From Natronoarchaeum mannanilyticum (lineage in GTDB: Archaea > Halobacteriota > Halobacteria > Halobacteriales > Natronoarchaeaceae), in NCBI RefSeq assembly GCF_039522665.1, contig NZ_BAAADV010000001.1, positions 1,152,046 to 1,216,045 on the forward strand: 64,000 bases of DNA. The letters are read 5' to 3'. The notes under the pieces were generated by a model. It was not told where the DNA came from, did not search any database, and saw only the letters and a list, made by a program, of their open reading frames with translations. This document shows, piece by piece, positions 40,558 through 49,630 of the stretch; the stretch's first letter is position 1, and each line of letters opens with the position of its first letter. A program made the position numbers and the translations under genes.

Positions 40558-41387
40558 AGGTCGATCTCCTTGAACTCGCGGGCCTGGTTCTCGATCGCTT
40601 CCTCCGTCGGCAGCCGTTCGATGCTCGACGCCCCGAAGAACCCGACAACGCCCTCGGTGTTCTGGAGGACGTGCCGGGCGTCGTCGGGCCACGCGATCGG
40701 GCCGCCGTGACAGATCACCATGACGTCCTCGTTTACCTCCTTGGCGGCGTCGTGGTGTGCCTGGACGCGCTCGGCCGCCTCGTCGAGGTCGAGCGCCGTC
40801 TCGGCGCCGATGTCGCCCGAGGTCGTCAGCCCCATGTGCGAGACGATCACGTCGGCGCCCGCCTCGGCCATCCGCCGGGCGTGCTCCTCGCTGAAGACGT
40901 ACGGACACGTCAACATCCCCTGCTCGCTGGCCTCGCGGATCATCTCGACCTCCTCGTCGTACCCCATCCCGGTCTCCTCGAGGTTCTGCCGGAACTGGCT
41001 GTCCTCGTCGATCAGCCCCACCGTCGGGAAGTTCTGGACGCCGGAAAAGCCGCGTCGCCGCAGGTCCTCGATGAACACGCTCATGTCCCGGAACGGGTCG
41101 GTACCGTTGACGCCCGCGAGCACCGGCGTGTCCTCGACCACCGGGAGCACCTCGTGGCCCATCTCGACGACGATCTCGTTGGCGTCGCCGTAGGGCAGCA
41201 GGCCCGCCAGCGAGCCCCGACCGTTCATCCGGTAGCGCCCGGAGTTGTAGATGATCAGCAGGTCGACGCCGCCGCGCTCGGCGAACTTCGCCGAGATGCC
41301 CGTTCCCGCGCCGGCGCCGACGATCGGGTCGCCGTTCTCGACCGATTCCTCGAGTCGTGTCAGTGATTCTTCTCGGGTGAACTTCAT
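40554..41387 (-). CDS. Phosphoenolpyruvate hydrolase-like TIM-barrel protein
   Basis: A 277-residue protein: GDPIVGAGAGTGISAKFAERGGVDLLIIYNSGRYRMNGRGSLAGLLPYGDANEIVVEMG, LPVVEDTPVLAGVNGTDPFRDMSVFIEDLRRRGFSGVQNFPTVGLID, EEHARRMAEAGADVIVSHMGLTTSGDIGA, and VMVICHGGPIAWPDDARHVLQ. This is the family (PEP hydrolase-like/TIM barrel) usually fused to or paired with UPF0261 proteins, as in tomato Tm-1. The start ATG 41385-41387 is chosen since a TATA-like tagttatatg lies 20-30 nt upstream. Its substrate is not known. Confidence 0.92.
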   Translation of the reverse strand: MKFTREESLTRLEESVENGDPIVGAGAGTGISAKFAERGGVDLLIIYNSGRYRMNGRGSLAGLLPYGDANEIVVEMGHEVLPVVEDTPVLAGVNGTDPFRDMSVFIEDLRRRGFSGVQNFPTVGLIDEDSQFRQNLEETGMGYDEEVEMIREASEQGMLTCPYVFSEEHARRMAEAGADVIVSHMGLTTSGDIGAETALDLDEAAERVQAHHDAAKEVNEDVMVICHGGPIAWPDDARHVLQNTEGVVGFFGASSIERLPTEEAIENQAREFKEIDL

Positions 41388-41453
41388 GCGACGTTTGATA
41401 TCACGTCTCATATAACTAAGAACGTCGGGGGTGAGGCGGCGCGGTCGAGCCGA

Positions 41454-41975
41454 TCACGGCGGCCAGCCGAACACGCCGGCGTCGTAGGAATCGACGTCCG
41501 CGGGCGACTCCAGGACGACGACCTCGAACGACCACTCCGTGCCGGCACTCAGATCGCTCGTCGAGGCGAGGTACGTCCCCAGGTGCGCGCCGTTCTCGCC
41601 GTAGAACCGGGTGCGGACCTCCGCGTACTCGATCAGCTGCTCGGCGTCGTTGCGGACGCTTCCCTGAACGGTGAGCCCCTTGTACCCGCCCGCGTTGGCC
41701 GGTTCGTGTTCGACGAGTTCCAGCGCCTGCACGGTCGTCGCGTCCGGGTCGGGCGTCGTCGAGGCGAACGCCCGCTGCGTGCTCGCGTTCGTCGCGTTCT
41801 CGAGGCTGCCGTTGCCAGAGACGGCGACCTCGTTCTGGGGGCCGTACGCGGTGCCGCCGTCGCCGCCGAGACAGCCCGCGATCCCCGCGATCCCGCCGGC
41901 TCCGACCAGCTGCAACACTCGCCGCCGCGTCGGATCTTCGCCCGCCGCCCCCTCGCCCGTCGCGTCGCTCTCCAT
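41454..41975 (-). CDS. Tat-exported lipoprotein with FxLYD-like domain
   Basis: A 173-residue protein with a twin-arginine signal (RRRVLQLVGAGGIAGIAGC) and a lipobox GIAGC, so it is exported folded and lipid-anchored at the outer face. The mature domain (GGYKGLTVQGSVRNDAEQLIEYAEVRTRFYGENGAHLGTYLASTSDLSAGTEWSFEVVV) reads as an FxLYD beta-sandwich, often involved in substrate or protein binding at the surface. The ATG at 41973-41975 is chosen because it puts the twin-arginine at residue 17-19. No neighbour suggests a partner. Confidence 0.85.
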   Translation of the reverse strand: MESDATGEGAAGEDPTRRRVLQLVGAGGIAGIAGCLGGDGGTAYGPQNEVAVSGNGSLENATNASTQRAFASTTPDPDATTVQALELVEHEPANAGGYKGLTVQGSVRNDAEQLIEYAEVRTRFYGENGAHLGTYLASTSDLSAGTEWSFEVVVLESPADVDSYDAGVFGWPP

Positions 41976-42076
41976 ACCGTCTGGTAGACCGCGGGCTGCC
42001 AAGTGCGTTGGTCACAGTCGGTTGCGACGTAGTTACCGACGCCCTCGCGGCGCGCTACGCGCTCTCGCTCGGCACG

Positions 42077-43123
42077 CTACGCGTCCTCGAACGGGCGGTG
42101 GGTCGCCCGGTACCCCTCGTCGGTCGGTTCCACGTCCTCGACGACGCGCAGGCGGATGTTGCGCTCCTGTTTCGTCCGCACCGGCACGTCGTAGTGAGTC
42201 GCCTCGTACCCCAGCGAGCCGCCGTCGGCGCGCTCGCGCTCGACGAACTCGCGGTGAGCCGCGAGCCGGTCGGCCGCGACGCGCTCGGAGATCGCCGGCG
42301 CCTCGGCGACCCGCTCCTCGAAGGCGCGGACGAACTCGGGTTCGATCTCGACGCCGACCGAGTTCCGGCCGGCGATCATCGCGGCCAGCGTCGTCGTGCC
42401 CGTACCCCAGAACGGGTCCAGAACGGTGTCGCCGTACGCCGAGTACATGTTGACGAGCCGGTAAGGGATCTCGAAGGGGTAGGCCGCCGAGCGGTCCCGG
42501 AGCTCTTCGCCCGCCAGCGCCTGGTGCTCGCCCCGGACCTCCTTCCAGACGTCCGAGAACCATTGGTTGCGCTCCTCCCAGAAGTACGCGGCCTCGTAAC
42601 GCCGGTCGGCGCCGGGCTCGAAGCTCCGACTCTTCGATCCGTTCCGGAAGACGAGGACGTACTCGTGTTCGAGCGTGACGTAGGCGTTGGGCGGCACCAT
42701 CCCCGAGCCCATGAACTTCGCGGCGCTGTTGGCCGGCTTGCGCCAGAGCACGTCCGGCAGCGGCTCGAACCCCAGGGATTCGAACGCGTCGATCACCCGG
42801 GCGTGGTTCTGGTAGACGCGGAAGCTGCCGTCGACGGTCCGCGTCGCGTCGCCGACGTTGACGCAGGCGATGCCGCCCTCGACCAGCACGCGCTCGACCT
42901 CCGCCCAGACGGCGTCGAGCGCCTCGTGCATCAGCTCGTAGGCCCGCCGCCCGTCGCCGTCGTCGAGCGCCTCGCCCGCTCCGGGCGCCAGCTCGGCGAA
43001 CAGCTCGTCCCACATCTCGATCATCGGGTACGGCGGCGACGTGACGACGAGTTCGACCGAGTCGTCGTCGAGGTCGCTCAGCTCCCGCGCGTCCCCGACG
43101 ACGATCCGGTGGCGAGTCTCCAT
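42077..43123 (-). CDS. zim: Orphan m4C DNA methyltransferase, probable CTAG-specific (Zim-like)
   Basis: A 348-residue methyltransferase of the beta class. It has the catalytic motif IV TSPPYPMIEMWD (SPPY is typical of N4-cytosine enzymes) near residue 28, the target-recognition region in the middle, and motif I DPFWGTGTTTLAAMIAGRNSVGVEIEPEF at about residues 245-273. The overall sequence resembles the haloarchaeal Zim enzyme that methylates CTAG in Haloferax; the recognition specificity here is inferred, not proven. No restriction endonuclease gene adjoins it, so it is an orphan. It may act in gene or replication control rather than defence. Confidence 0.78.
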   Translation of the reverse strand: METRHRIVVGDARELSDLDDDSVELVVTSPPYPMIEMWDELFAELAPGAGEALDDGDGRRAYELMHEALDAVWAEVERVLVEGGIACVNVGDATRTVDGSFRVYQNHARVIDAFESLGFEPLPDVLWRKPANSAAKFMGSGMVPPNAYVTLEHEYVLVFRNGSKSRSFEPGADRRYEAAYFWEERNQWFSDVWKEVRGEHQALAGEELRDRSAAYPFEIPYRLVNMYSAYGDTVLDPFWGTGTTTLAAMIAGRNSVGVEIEPEFVRAFEERVAEAPAISERVAADRLAAHREFVERERADGGSLGYEATHYDVPVRTKQERNIRLRVVEDVEPTDEGYRATHRPFEDA

Positions 43124-43163
43124 CGTCGTCCCGTTCAGTCCCCGGGATCTAGAATCTACCGGC

Positions 43164-43604
43164 TCAGACCGACGCCTCGACGTACTCGACGGCCTCGGCC
43201 GCCGATTCGGCGGCTTCGACGCCCGCCACGTCGTGGGTGCCGAGCCCGGCGACCGGTCGCCCCAGATCGAGCGCGTGGGCGATCTCCGAGAGCGTCCCGG
43301 TCGAGCCGTCGATCGCGATCGCGGCGTCGCCGTTGAGCACGACCAGCACGTTCCGGGCGTTGCCCAGCCCGGTGGCGATCGGCGTCGTGACGTACTCGTT
43401 GGCCGCCCGGCTGTCCTCGCCGGGGAGGACGCCGATCGTCTCGCCACCTTCCTCGCGGGCGCCCCGGCAGACCGCCTCCATGACGCCGGTGCGGCCGCCG
43501 CAGACCACGGTGTGGCCCCGTTGGGCAAGTAGCCTGCCCACGTCGCGTGCCTGCTCGTACTCCGCGTCCGTGATCGTGCCGCCGCCGACGACGCTGACGC
43601 GCAT
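43164..43604 (-). CDS. LOG/lysine-decarboxylase-like Rossmann protein (TIGR00725 type)
   Basis: A 146-residue Rossmann protein: VSVVGGGTITDAEYEQARDVGRLLAQRGHTVVCGGRTGVMEAVCRGAREEGGETIGVLPGEDSRAANEYVTTPIATGLGNARNVLVVLNGDAAIAIDGSTGTLSEIAHALDLGRPVAGLG. It contains the G-G-x-T-G-x-M and P-G-type nucleotide motifs of the LOG family, but the short version lacks several residues of true cytokinin-activating hydrolases. It likely hydrolyses a nucleoside 5'-monophosphate. It lies 40 nt from the methyltransferase gene in the same direction. Confidence 0.85.
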   Translation of the reverse strand: MRVSVVGGGTITDAEYEQARDVGRLLAQRGHTVVCGGRTGVMEAVCRGAREEGGETIGVLPGEDSRAANEYVTTPIATGLGNARNVLVVLNGDAAIAIDGSTGTLSEIAHALDLGRPVAGLGTHDVAGVEAAESAAEAVEYVEASV

Positions 43605-43693
43605 ACTCGCTCGGATTCGGGCCGGCGGGACAAGCGTTTCGGGTGGAGCGCGGCCGCTCGGCGCGGCTGCGGCGTCGCGTACGGCCTCTGCGC

Positions 43694-45064
43694 TCAGTCG
43701 TCGGCGTCTCGCTCGTAGGCCCCGGCTTTCTCCAGTTCGCCGCGACGCCGGAGCACCGACGGCGTCCGGCAGACGCCGGGCGCGCCGGTCACCTGCGGGA
43801 CGGTGCAGTTGTTGCAGCTCTCGCAGGCGACCCGAGTTTCGGCGTCGACGCCGTAGCGAGGGGCGCTGCCGGTGGTCGCGTCCGATTCCAGCAACCGCGC
43901 CGGAAGCCGCGGCTCGGCGTAGAACGGGCGGGCCATCCCGACCGCGTCGGCGGCCGGCTCCTCGCCCGCCTCGCCGAGCAGCCGGTCGATCTGCCCCCGC
44001 TCGCGGACGCCGCCCTCCAGCATGACCGGAACGTCGACGCGCCGGCGCACCCGCCGGCAGAACTCCTCGTTCCACGCCGGCTCGAAGTCGAACCGCCGCT
44101 CCTGCAGCCGGTTGAGCGCCGCCACCGCCCGCGCCCGGTAGCGGCTGCCGAAGGCGTCGGCGTACCCCTCGGCGAACTCGTCGCTCTCCCAGGCGCGCTC
44201 GGGGTACGCGCCGCGGACGATGCTCATGTCCCAGATCACGTTGGTCTCGACCGGCGCGACGGCGTCGAAGCCGTACTCCGCGAGGTGCTCGGCGATCGCG
44301 ACGCCGTCGTCGCGATCGAGATGCCGGCGGACGATCCGCGGCGCGGCCGTCTCGGCGGGCACCTTCGTCAGGAGCGGGACGTCGCCCGCCCGCGTCCGGA
44401 TCTCGTCGTGGACGAGTTCGAGGAAGCGCGTCCGATCCTCCGGCCGCGAGCCGCCGAACTCGTCGTCGCGCCGGTTGTAGAACGGCGAGAGGAACTGCTG
44501 GACGATGCCCATGTTCGCGCCGGCGAGGTGGATCGCGTCGTAGCCCGCCTCGACCGCGCGGGCCGCCGCTTTGCCGAAGTCCGCGGCCAGCCCGTACACT
44601 TCGGCGGTGTCGAGCACGGACGGGTCGAAGGAGACGAGGCCGAGCCGGTCGAGCGCCCGGAGCTGCGCCGGCGGGCGCGACACCGCCAGCTGTTCGAGAT
44701 CGGGGTGGGCCGCCCGGTACTCGCTGTGCCACGTCTCCATCGTCCGCAGGCCGCCGTGCTCCAGCTGGAGCGCGATCCGGGCTCCGTGGTCGTGGATCCG
44801 GTCCGTGAGCCGTCCCAGGCGCTCCACGAACGCCGGATCGTGGACGCGCGACATCCCCGGCGCACCGCGTCCCCCTTCGCCGCGGACGATCGTCGCGCCC
44901 TGACAGAGCAGCCCGGCGCCGGCGTCGGCCGCCGGTTCGAGATCCTCGATCAGCGCGTCGACGGCGTCCGGTCCGTTCCCCGCGCACTCCAGCAGCGGCG
45001 CCCGGTACAGGCGATTCCCCACCGTCTTCCCCCCGAGATCGACCGGCGCCTCCAGGCGTGCCAT
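43694..45064 (-). CDS. NADH:flavin oxidoreductase/old yellow enzyme relative
   Basis: A 456-residue TIM-barrel FMN protein. Seen: LGGKTVGNRLYRAPLLECAGNGPD, the substrate-region VAGYDAIHLAGANMGIVQQFLSPFYNRRDDEFGGSRPEDRTRF, PVMLEGGVRERGQIDRLL, and a cysteine cluster CESCNNC...C (C-x2-C-x2-C-x11-C) near residues 415-432, as in the 2,4-dienoyl-CoA reductase subgroup. The FAD/NADPH domain (about 250 residues) found after this cluster in that subgroup is absent. Its electron source must therefore be another protein. The ATG at 45062-45064 is well supported by the barrel start. Confidence 0.88.
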   Translation of the reverse strand: MARLEAPVDLGGKTVGNRLYRAPLLECAGNGPDAVDALIEDLEPAADAGAGLLCQGATIVRGEGGRGAPGMSRVHDPAFVERLGRLTDRIHDHGARIALQLEHGGLRTMETWHSEYRAAHPDLEQLAVSRPPAQLRALDRLGLVSFDPSVLDTAEVYGLAADFGKAAARAVEAGYDAIHLAGANMGIVQQFLSPFYNRRDDEFGGSRPEDRTRFLELVHDEIRTRAGDVPLLTKVPAETAAPRIVRRHLDRDDGVAIAEHLAEYGFDAVAPVETNVIWDMSIVRGAYPERAWESDEFAEGYADAFGSRYRARAVAALNRLQERRFDFEPAWNEEFCRRVRRRVDVPVMLEGGVRERGQIDRLLGEAGEEPAADAVGMARPFYAEPRLPARLLESDATTGSAPRYGVDAETRVACESCNNCTVPQVTGAPGVCRTPSVLRRRGELEKAGAYERDADD

Positions 45065-45125
45065 CGTTTCGTGGTGGAACCTATCGGCCCAAAAGCGTTT
45101 GTCGCGCCGATACCCTCGTACCTCC

Positions 45126-45845
45126 ATGCGCAGACAGATCGCCCTCGTCGCGGTCGTCGCCCTCGTCGCCCTGGCGGGCTGTGGGGGCGTCCTGACCGAC
45201 GGCGGCGCAACCGACAGCCCGGACGACGGCTCGGCGAACGAATCGGAACCCGACCAGGCGCCGACGCTCGAGTCAGTCGCGTACCCCGACGGGTACGATC
45301 GAGACGGAATTAGCAACGCCAGCCGCGCGCTCTCGACCCACGACGCGGCGATCTCCGAAGCCGCGGGGTACGAGCTCTCGGCGACGATGCGCGTCGACTC
45401 GGGCGACGAGACTCAGGAGCTGGTGATGACCTCGACGGTCGACAACGAGGCCGGCACCGAGTTCTCGACGCTCGAACTCTCGGGCTCGGTGGCGGTGTAC
45501 CGCGCCGCGGACGGCTCGACGTACACGCGCATCGACGACGGCTCGAACGTCCAGTACGAGTCGAGCCAGCCCGACAGCTACGCCCGACTGACGATGTCGC
45601 AGTTCGAGAGCTCCATCGCGGACGCCAACCTGAGCGCCACGTCGGTATCGCGGGAGGGATCGACGACGCTGATCACGTACTCCGGCGACGCCGGAATCGA
45701 ACTGGTCGTCGACACCGAGGGCCGGATCCACTCGCTGACCATCGAAGAAGGCGACGTGCGAGCCGACTTCGCGTTCGACTACGGATCGGTGACCGTCGAG
45801 GAGCCTGACTGGCTCGACAAGGCCAAAAACGAGACGGCCGCCTAG
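45126..45845 (+). CDS. Haloarchaeal lipoprotein
   Basis: A 239-residue exported protein with a Sec signal (MRRQIALVAVVALVALAGC) and lipobox LVALAGC. The mature part is acidic, with long beta-rich stretches (ELSATMRVDSGDETQELVMTSTVDNEAGTEFSTLELSGSVAVYRAADGSTYTRID, STTLITYSGDAGIELVVDTEGRIHSLTIEEG). This resembles the LolA/LppX-like lipoproteins that haloarchaea carry in many copies. The role in carrying lipids or other hydrophobic molecules is inferred. It converges with the following gene with a 4-nt overlap. Confidence 0.8.
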   Translation: MRRQIALVAVVALVALAGCGGVLTDGGATDSPDDGSANESEPDQAPTLESVAYPDGYDRDGISNASRALSTHDAAISEAAGYELSATMRVDSGDETQELVMTSTVDNEAGTEFSTLELSGSVAVYRAADGSTYTRIDDGSNVQYESSQPDSYARLTMSQFESSIADANLSATSVSREGSTTLITYSGDAGIELVVDTEGRIHSLTIEEGDVRADFAFDYGSVTVEEPDWLDKAKNETAA

Positions 45846-46228
45846 AGGTCGCGGTTGCTGTCGGCGGGGCCGTCGCCGCCGATCTCCCCGAGATCCCGCC
45901 CGGCGTTCGCCTCGCTTTTCCCACCGGCTTCGCCCGTCAGTTCGCCGTACACCGCCTCGCGGACGTCCTCGGCCGACTCGAACGTCTCGTCGGACAGCCG
46001 GTCGAACACGCTCCCGAGCGACTCGGTTTCGTTCGCGAGATCGATCTCCTCGTCGGCGTACGTCGCGGCCAGCTCCTCGCCCCTGACGGGGTACTTGTGC
46101 TCGGTGAAGTCCTGCTGGACCTGCTCGATGATGTTCTCGCTGTGCTCGGCCTGCTCGTGTTTTCGGCGCTTCGATGCCTCCTGAACCTTCTCCGGGTCGG
46201 GCTCCCCCGACGGATCGTTGCCTGACAT
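45842..46228 (-). CDS. DUF5789-like haloarchaeal protein
   Basis: A 128-residue acidic protein. The middle (about residues 38-98: DFTEHKYPVRGEELAATYADEEIDLANETESLGSVFDRLSDETFESAEDVREAVYGELT) matches the small haloarchaeal family with YPxxREELxxxYG and TFESxEDxRxAVY motifs (DUF5789, as I recall it). Its N-terminus is charged, the C-terminus a Gly/Asp tail. Function unknown. Confidence 0.75.
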   Translation of the reverse strand: MSGNDPSGEPDPEKVQEASKRRKHEQAEHSENIIEQVQQDFTEHKYPVRGEELAATYADEEIDLANETESLGSVFDRLSDETFESAEDVREAVYGELTGEAGGKSEANAGRDLGEIGGDGPADSNRDL

Positions 46229-46343
46229 CGTCTCCCCCGTCCGATGGTCCGCCGCGGACGCGGAAAACGGTGGTGCCGAGGTGTATCGGTCGCCGGACGG
46301 CGTGGCCCCGATGTCGTCTCTCCGCCGGAGTTCGGCGTCCGGC

Positions 46344-46886
46344 CTACTTCTCGACGTCCAGCAGTGCGACCCGCTCTAACACTACGTCGGCCAGCTCGGC
46401 ATCCGTCGCCGCCAGTTCGGCCTCGGACACGTCGAAAAAGTCCCGCACCAGCGCCGCGTCGGCGTGCTCGACGCCGAGCGTCGAGCGCTCGTCGAGGTCG
46501 AGCGCTTCGCGGACCGCCGCGGCGGCGTCGGCTTCGCGCGCTTCGGTGCTAGCGTCCTCTGCCTCGCCGTCCTCGGCGTCAAGGCTATCGATCAGCACCG
46601 CGACGTCCTGCTCGCCCGCTTTGACGCCCATCGCCAGCGCGTCGTCGATCTGGCGGCGCCCCGCTGCGTACAGCAGGATCTCGACGCCTCGGTCGCGCGC
46701 GACGTTCTCGCCGCGCTCGATGGCGCGGTCCGCCAGCTCGATGGCGCGTTCGAGGTGCTCGCGCCCGATCAGGTAGCGCGCGTCGAACGCCTGTACGGTA
46801 CAACCGTGCTCGTCGCCGATCGCCGCCAGCTCGGCGATCGCGGCGTCGACGTCTTCGATCGTCGCTCGCCCCTCCAAGATGTGCAT
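46344..46886 (-). CDS. cgi121: KEOPS complex subunit Cgi121
   Basis: Small subunit of the KEOPS complex, which transfers threonylcarbamoyl to A37 of tRNAs (t6A); Cgi121 binds the tRNA 3' end. The 180-residue protein has the family core: VQAFDARYLIGREHLERAIELADRAIERGENVARDRGVEILLYAAGRRQIDDALAMGVKAGEQDVAVLID, followed by an acidic insert (DAEDGEAEDASTEAREAD) and DERSTLGVEHADAALVRDFFDVSEAELAATDAELADVVLERVALLDV. It starts 16 nt after the hel308 stop, so the two are cotranscribed, a pairing common in haloarchaea. Confidence 0.9.
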   Translation of the reverse strand: MHILEGRATIEDVDAAIAELAAIGDEHGCTVQAFDARYLIGREHLERAIELADRAIERGENVARDRGVEILLYAAGRRQIDDALAMGVKAGEQDVAVLIDSLDAEDGEAEDASTEAREADAAAAVREALDLDERSTLGVEHADAALVRDFFDVSEAELAATDAELADVVLERVALLDVEK

Positions 46887-46902
46887 CAGTTATCGCCCTC
46901 CA

Positions 46903-49203
46903 TCAGAAGTCACCCAGGCTCGCCTGGTCGGCGTCCGCGCTCGCTTCGTCGCCCTCCTCGCCGTTCGACGCCGCGTCCCCTTCGTTTCCGCTGGAGCCGT
47001 CGGCCGCCGCGGCCTCTGCGCTCTTGTCGGCGTTCACGCCCTCTAGCGAGGGGTCCTGTCGACCGGCGTTCTCCAGGACCGTCTCGGCGGTCTTCCGGCG
47101 CCCGCGCAGCGCGCCGAGCACGACCGACTTGTCGGCCTCCCGGAGGTCGGCGCGATTCTCGATGCCGGCGTCGAACAGGCGCCGGGCGCGCTTGCGGCCG
47201 ACGTTCCGGACGCCCGCGAGTTCCAGCAGCTCCTCTTTGATGCCGTCCTCGACGCGCTTGCGCGCCTCGCGGATCGACGGCGAGACGCCGAGATCGAGCT
47301 CGGCGGCGAGCTGCTCGGCGGCGTTGAGCAGCCACTCGGCGGTGTCGGTCTTCCCGCGGACGTCGCCCGGGCCGACGCCGTACTTCGCGGTGATGCGGTC
47401 CTCGTCGATTTCCTCGGCCCAGTCTTCGAGCATCTCGGCGGTCTTGAGCGCCGAGAGCCAGTCCTCGAAGCGCACGTCCTCGAACTCGCTGGGCATCGCC
47501 CCGAGAAATTCGTTTTCGCGCTCGTAGGCGACCTCGGTGTACTCCTCGCGGTCGCCGGATTTCAGGTACAGCTCGTACATGTCCGGCGTCCGCGCGACGA
47601 GGTGGTACAGGCCCATCGCGGTGGGTTTCTCGCCATCCTCAATGTCGCGCAGCCCGTCGACGATCTCGGCGGCGCTCATCGGGTCGAGGTAGAGCCGGGA
47701 GACGGTGTGCCCGAGGCCGGTCGCGGAGAGCTCGCCTTCCCCCTCACGTTCGATGAACTCGTTCCGTTCCAGGTACTCGATCACGTTGTCGGCGACTTGC
47801 TCCAGCCGTTCGGGATCGTCGGCCTGGCTGGCGTGGAGCGTCTCCGAGAGGAATCCGAGCAGCTCCTCTCGCGACCGGGCGAACCCGCTGGCGATCGTCG
47901 CCAGCACGTGCGTCCGCAGCGCCGGCTCGGCGGCCAGCTTCGAGCGCACCGGCTCGGGATCGGCGTACACGTACCGGTCGAACAGCTCGTCGAGCTCCTC
48001 GTGGCTCTTGGCGAGCAGCACGGCCTCGCCGTAGGGGTCTCGGCCCGGGCGCCCCGCCCGGCCCATCATCTGGTGGACCTCCAGCACGTCGAGGGGCTGC
48101 ATCCCGCCGGCGGTGCCGTCGTAGCGCCGCCAGTCGCGAACGATCACCCGCCGGCTTGGCGTGTTGACGCCCGCCGCGAGCGTCGGCGTCGCGCTGACGA
48201 CCTTCAGCAGACGATCGCGGAACGCGTCCTCGACGAGCGAGCGGTGCTCAGCCGCCAGCCCGGCGTGGTGGAAGGCGCCGCCGCGCTCGACGCAGTCGGC
48301 CAGATCATCGCTCGTCTCGGTGTCCGAGACGTCGCGGATCTCGGCGGCGATCTCGCGTAACTCCGCTTTCTCCTCCGGCGAGAGGCTCGGCTCGACGGTG
48401 TCGGCGAGGCGTTCGGCCGCGGCCTCGGCGTTGCGCCGGGAGTTGACGAACACCAGCGACGAGCCGCCGTCCTCCAGGGTGTCCCGCACGATAGCGGCGG
48501 TCTGCTTCTCGTTCTTGCGGGTCGGCAGCTCGCGCTGGGTCCCGTCGTCCAGGTGCAGGGCGTCGCCGTAGTGGACGCCCTTCTTCAGGTCGATCGGGCG
48601 CCACGTCGAGTCGACCAGATCGGCGTCGAGCCAGTCGGCGATCTCGTCGGCGTTGCCGACCGTGGCCGACAGCGCGACAGTCTGCAAGGATGGGTTGAGC
48701 TGGCGCAGCTTCGCCAGCGTCACCTCCAGCGTCGGCCCGCGCGAAGCGTCGTCGATCAGGTGGACCTCGTCGCTCACGACGCAGTCGACGTCCTCGATCC
48801 AGGGCGCGCCGTTCCGCACGAGGGAGTCGACCTTCTCGCTGGTCGCGACGACGATGTCCTTCTCGGCGAGCCACTCGCCGGAGGCCTCGTAGTTGCCCGT
48901 CGAGACGCCCACCGAGACGCCAAAGTCCTCGAACGCCTCGAACTCGGCCTTCTTCTCGCTCGCCAGCGCACGCAGCGGGACGATGTACAGCGCCCGCCCG
49001 CCGCGCTCGATCGTCGAGAGCATCCCGAGCTGGGCGATCAGCGTCTTCCCGCTGGCGGTCGGCACGCTCGCGACCACGTTCTCGCCCGCCGTGACGCCCG
49101 CCTCGACCGCCTCGGCCTGGGGCGGGTACAGTTCCTCGATCCCCTCCGCCCGCAGGTACTCGACGAACTCGGGAGGGACGTTCTCCAGCTCCGCGGTCTC
49201 CAT
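46903..49203 (-). CDS. hel308: Hel308 DNA helicase
   Basis: Superfamily 2 ATP-dependent 3'-5' helicase that unwinds forked DNA at stalled replication forks. The 766-residue protein has the Q-like start [11 protein letters not shown], motif [14 protein letters not shown], Ia [10 protein letters not shown], motif [50 protein letters not shown], then winged-helix and ratchet domains (about residues 410-620), and a C-terminal HhH domain with a lid ([33 protein letters not shown]). The last 60 residues are an acidic low-complexity tail. It leads the hel308-cgi121 unit. Confidence 0.95.
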   Translation of the reverse strand: METAELENVPPEFVEYLRAEGIEELYPPQAEAVEAGVTAGENVVASVPTASGKTLIAQLGMLSTIERGGRALYIVPLRALASEKKAEFEAFEDFGVSVGVSTGNYEASGEWLAEKDIVVATSEKVDSLVRNGAPWIEDVDCVVSDEVHLIDDASRGPTLEVTLAKLRQLNPSLQTVALSATVGNADEIADWLDADLVDSTWRPIDLKKGVHYGDALHLDDGTQRELPTRKNEKQTAAIVRDTLEDGGSSLVFVNSRRNAEAAAERLADTVEPSLSPEEKAELREIAAEIRDVSDTETSDDLADCVERGGAFHHAGLAAEHRSLVEDAFRDRLLKVVSATPTLAAGVNTPSRRVIVRDWRRYDGTAGGMQPLDVLEVHQMMGRAGRPGRDPYGEAVLLAKSHEELDELFDRYVYADPEPVRSKLAAEPALRTHVLATIASGFARSREELLGFLSETLHASQADDPERLEQVADNVIEYLERNEFIEREGEGELSATGLGHTVSRLYLDPMSAAEIVDGLRDIEDGEKPTAMGLYHLVARTPDMYELYLKSGDREEYTEVAYERENEFLGAMPSEFEDVRFEDWLSALKTAEMLEDWAEEIDEDRITAKYGVGPGDVRGKTDTAEWLLNAAEQLAAELDLGVSPSIREARKRVEDGIKEELLELAGVRNVGRKRARRLFDAGIENRADLREADKSVVLGALRGRRKTAETVLENAGRQDPSLEGVNADKSAEAAAADGSSGNEGDAASNGEEGDEASADADQASLGDF

Positions 49204-49373
49204 TAGGTCCTCGTTGGCCCCTCCTGTGGTTTAAACTTCCGTCGTCGGCCGGCCGCTTCGACGCCGCGGCGGCGTCGCCGGTCGCTACGCCGGGCGTCGG
49301 CATCCTCCGACCGTCGCTTGACGCCGTCCCGCGCTCCGCCACCCATTTGGTCCCCTCGCGCTAACTCGACACT

Positions 49374-49619
49374 ATGAAAGTTGAGTTCGACCGCGACACC
49401 TGCATCGGAATGTTCCAGTGCGTCGCCGAGTGGGACGCCTTCGAGAAAGACTCGGACGCCGGGAAGGCCGACCTCGCGGGCAGTGAGGAGGCAGAGGACG
49501 ACGTGTTCGTCCGCGAGGTGCCCGACGGCGCAGAACTCGACGCGAAGTTCGCCGCCCGCTCCTGTCCGGTCGACGCCATCGCGATCTACGACGACGACGG
49601 CGAGCAGCTGATTCCCTGA
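49374..49619 (+). CDS. Small ferredoxin with CxxMxxC cluster site
   Basis: An 81-residue acidic ferredoxin. The cluster residues are C10, C16 and C64 (SCPVDAI), while the usual second Cys is Met13 (CIGMFQC). This three-cysteine pattern fits a [3Fe-4S] cluster or a [4Fe-4S] cluster with a non-Cys ligand, like actinobacterial ferredoxins that serve cytochromes P450. The middle (about residues 26-50) is an acidic insertion. A P450 is encoded 5 kb away, so it is a possible electron donor; that is inference. Confidence 0.85.
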   Translation: MKVEFDRDTCIGMFQCVAEWDAFEKDSDAGKADLAGSEEAEDDVFVREVPDGAELDAKFAARSCPVDAIAIYDDDGEQLIP

Positions 49620-49630
49620 CCGGCCCCTCC

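Noticed and set aside
43164..43604. Lysine decarboxylase
   Set aside because: The family name is historical; the motifs are those of LOG-type nucleotide hydrolases, and no PLP site is present.
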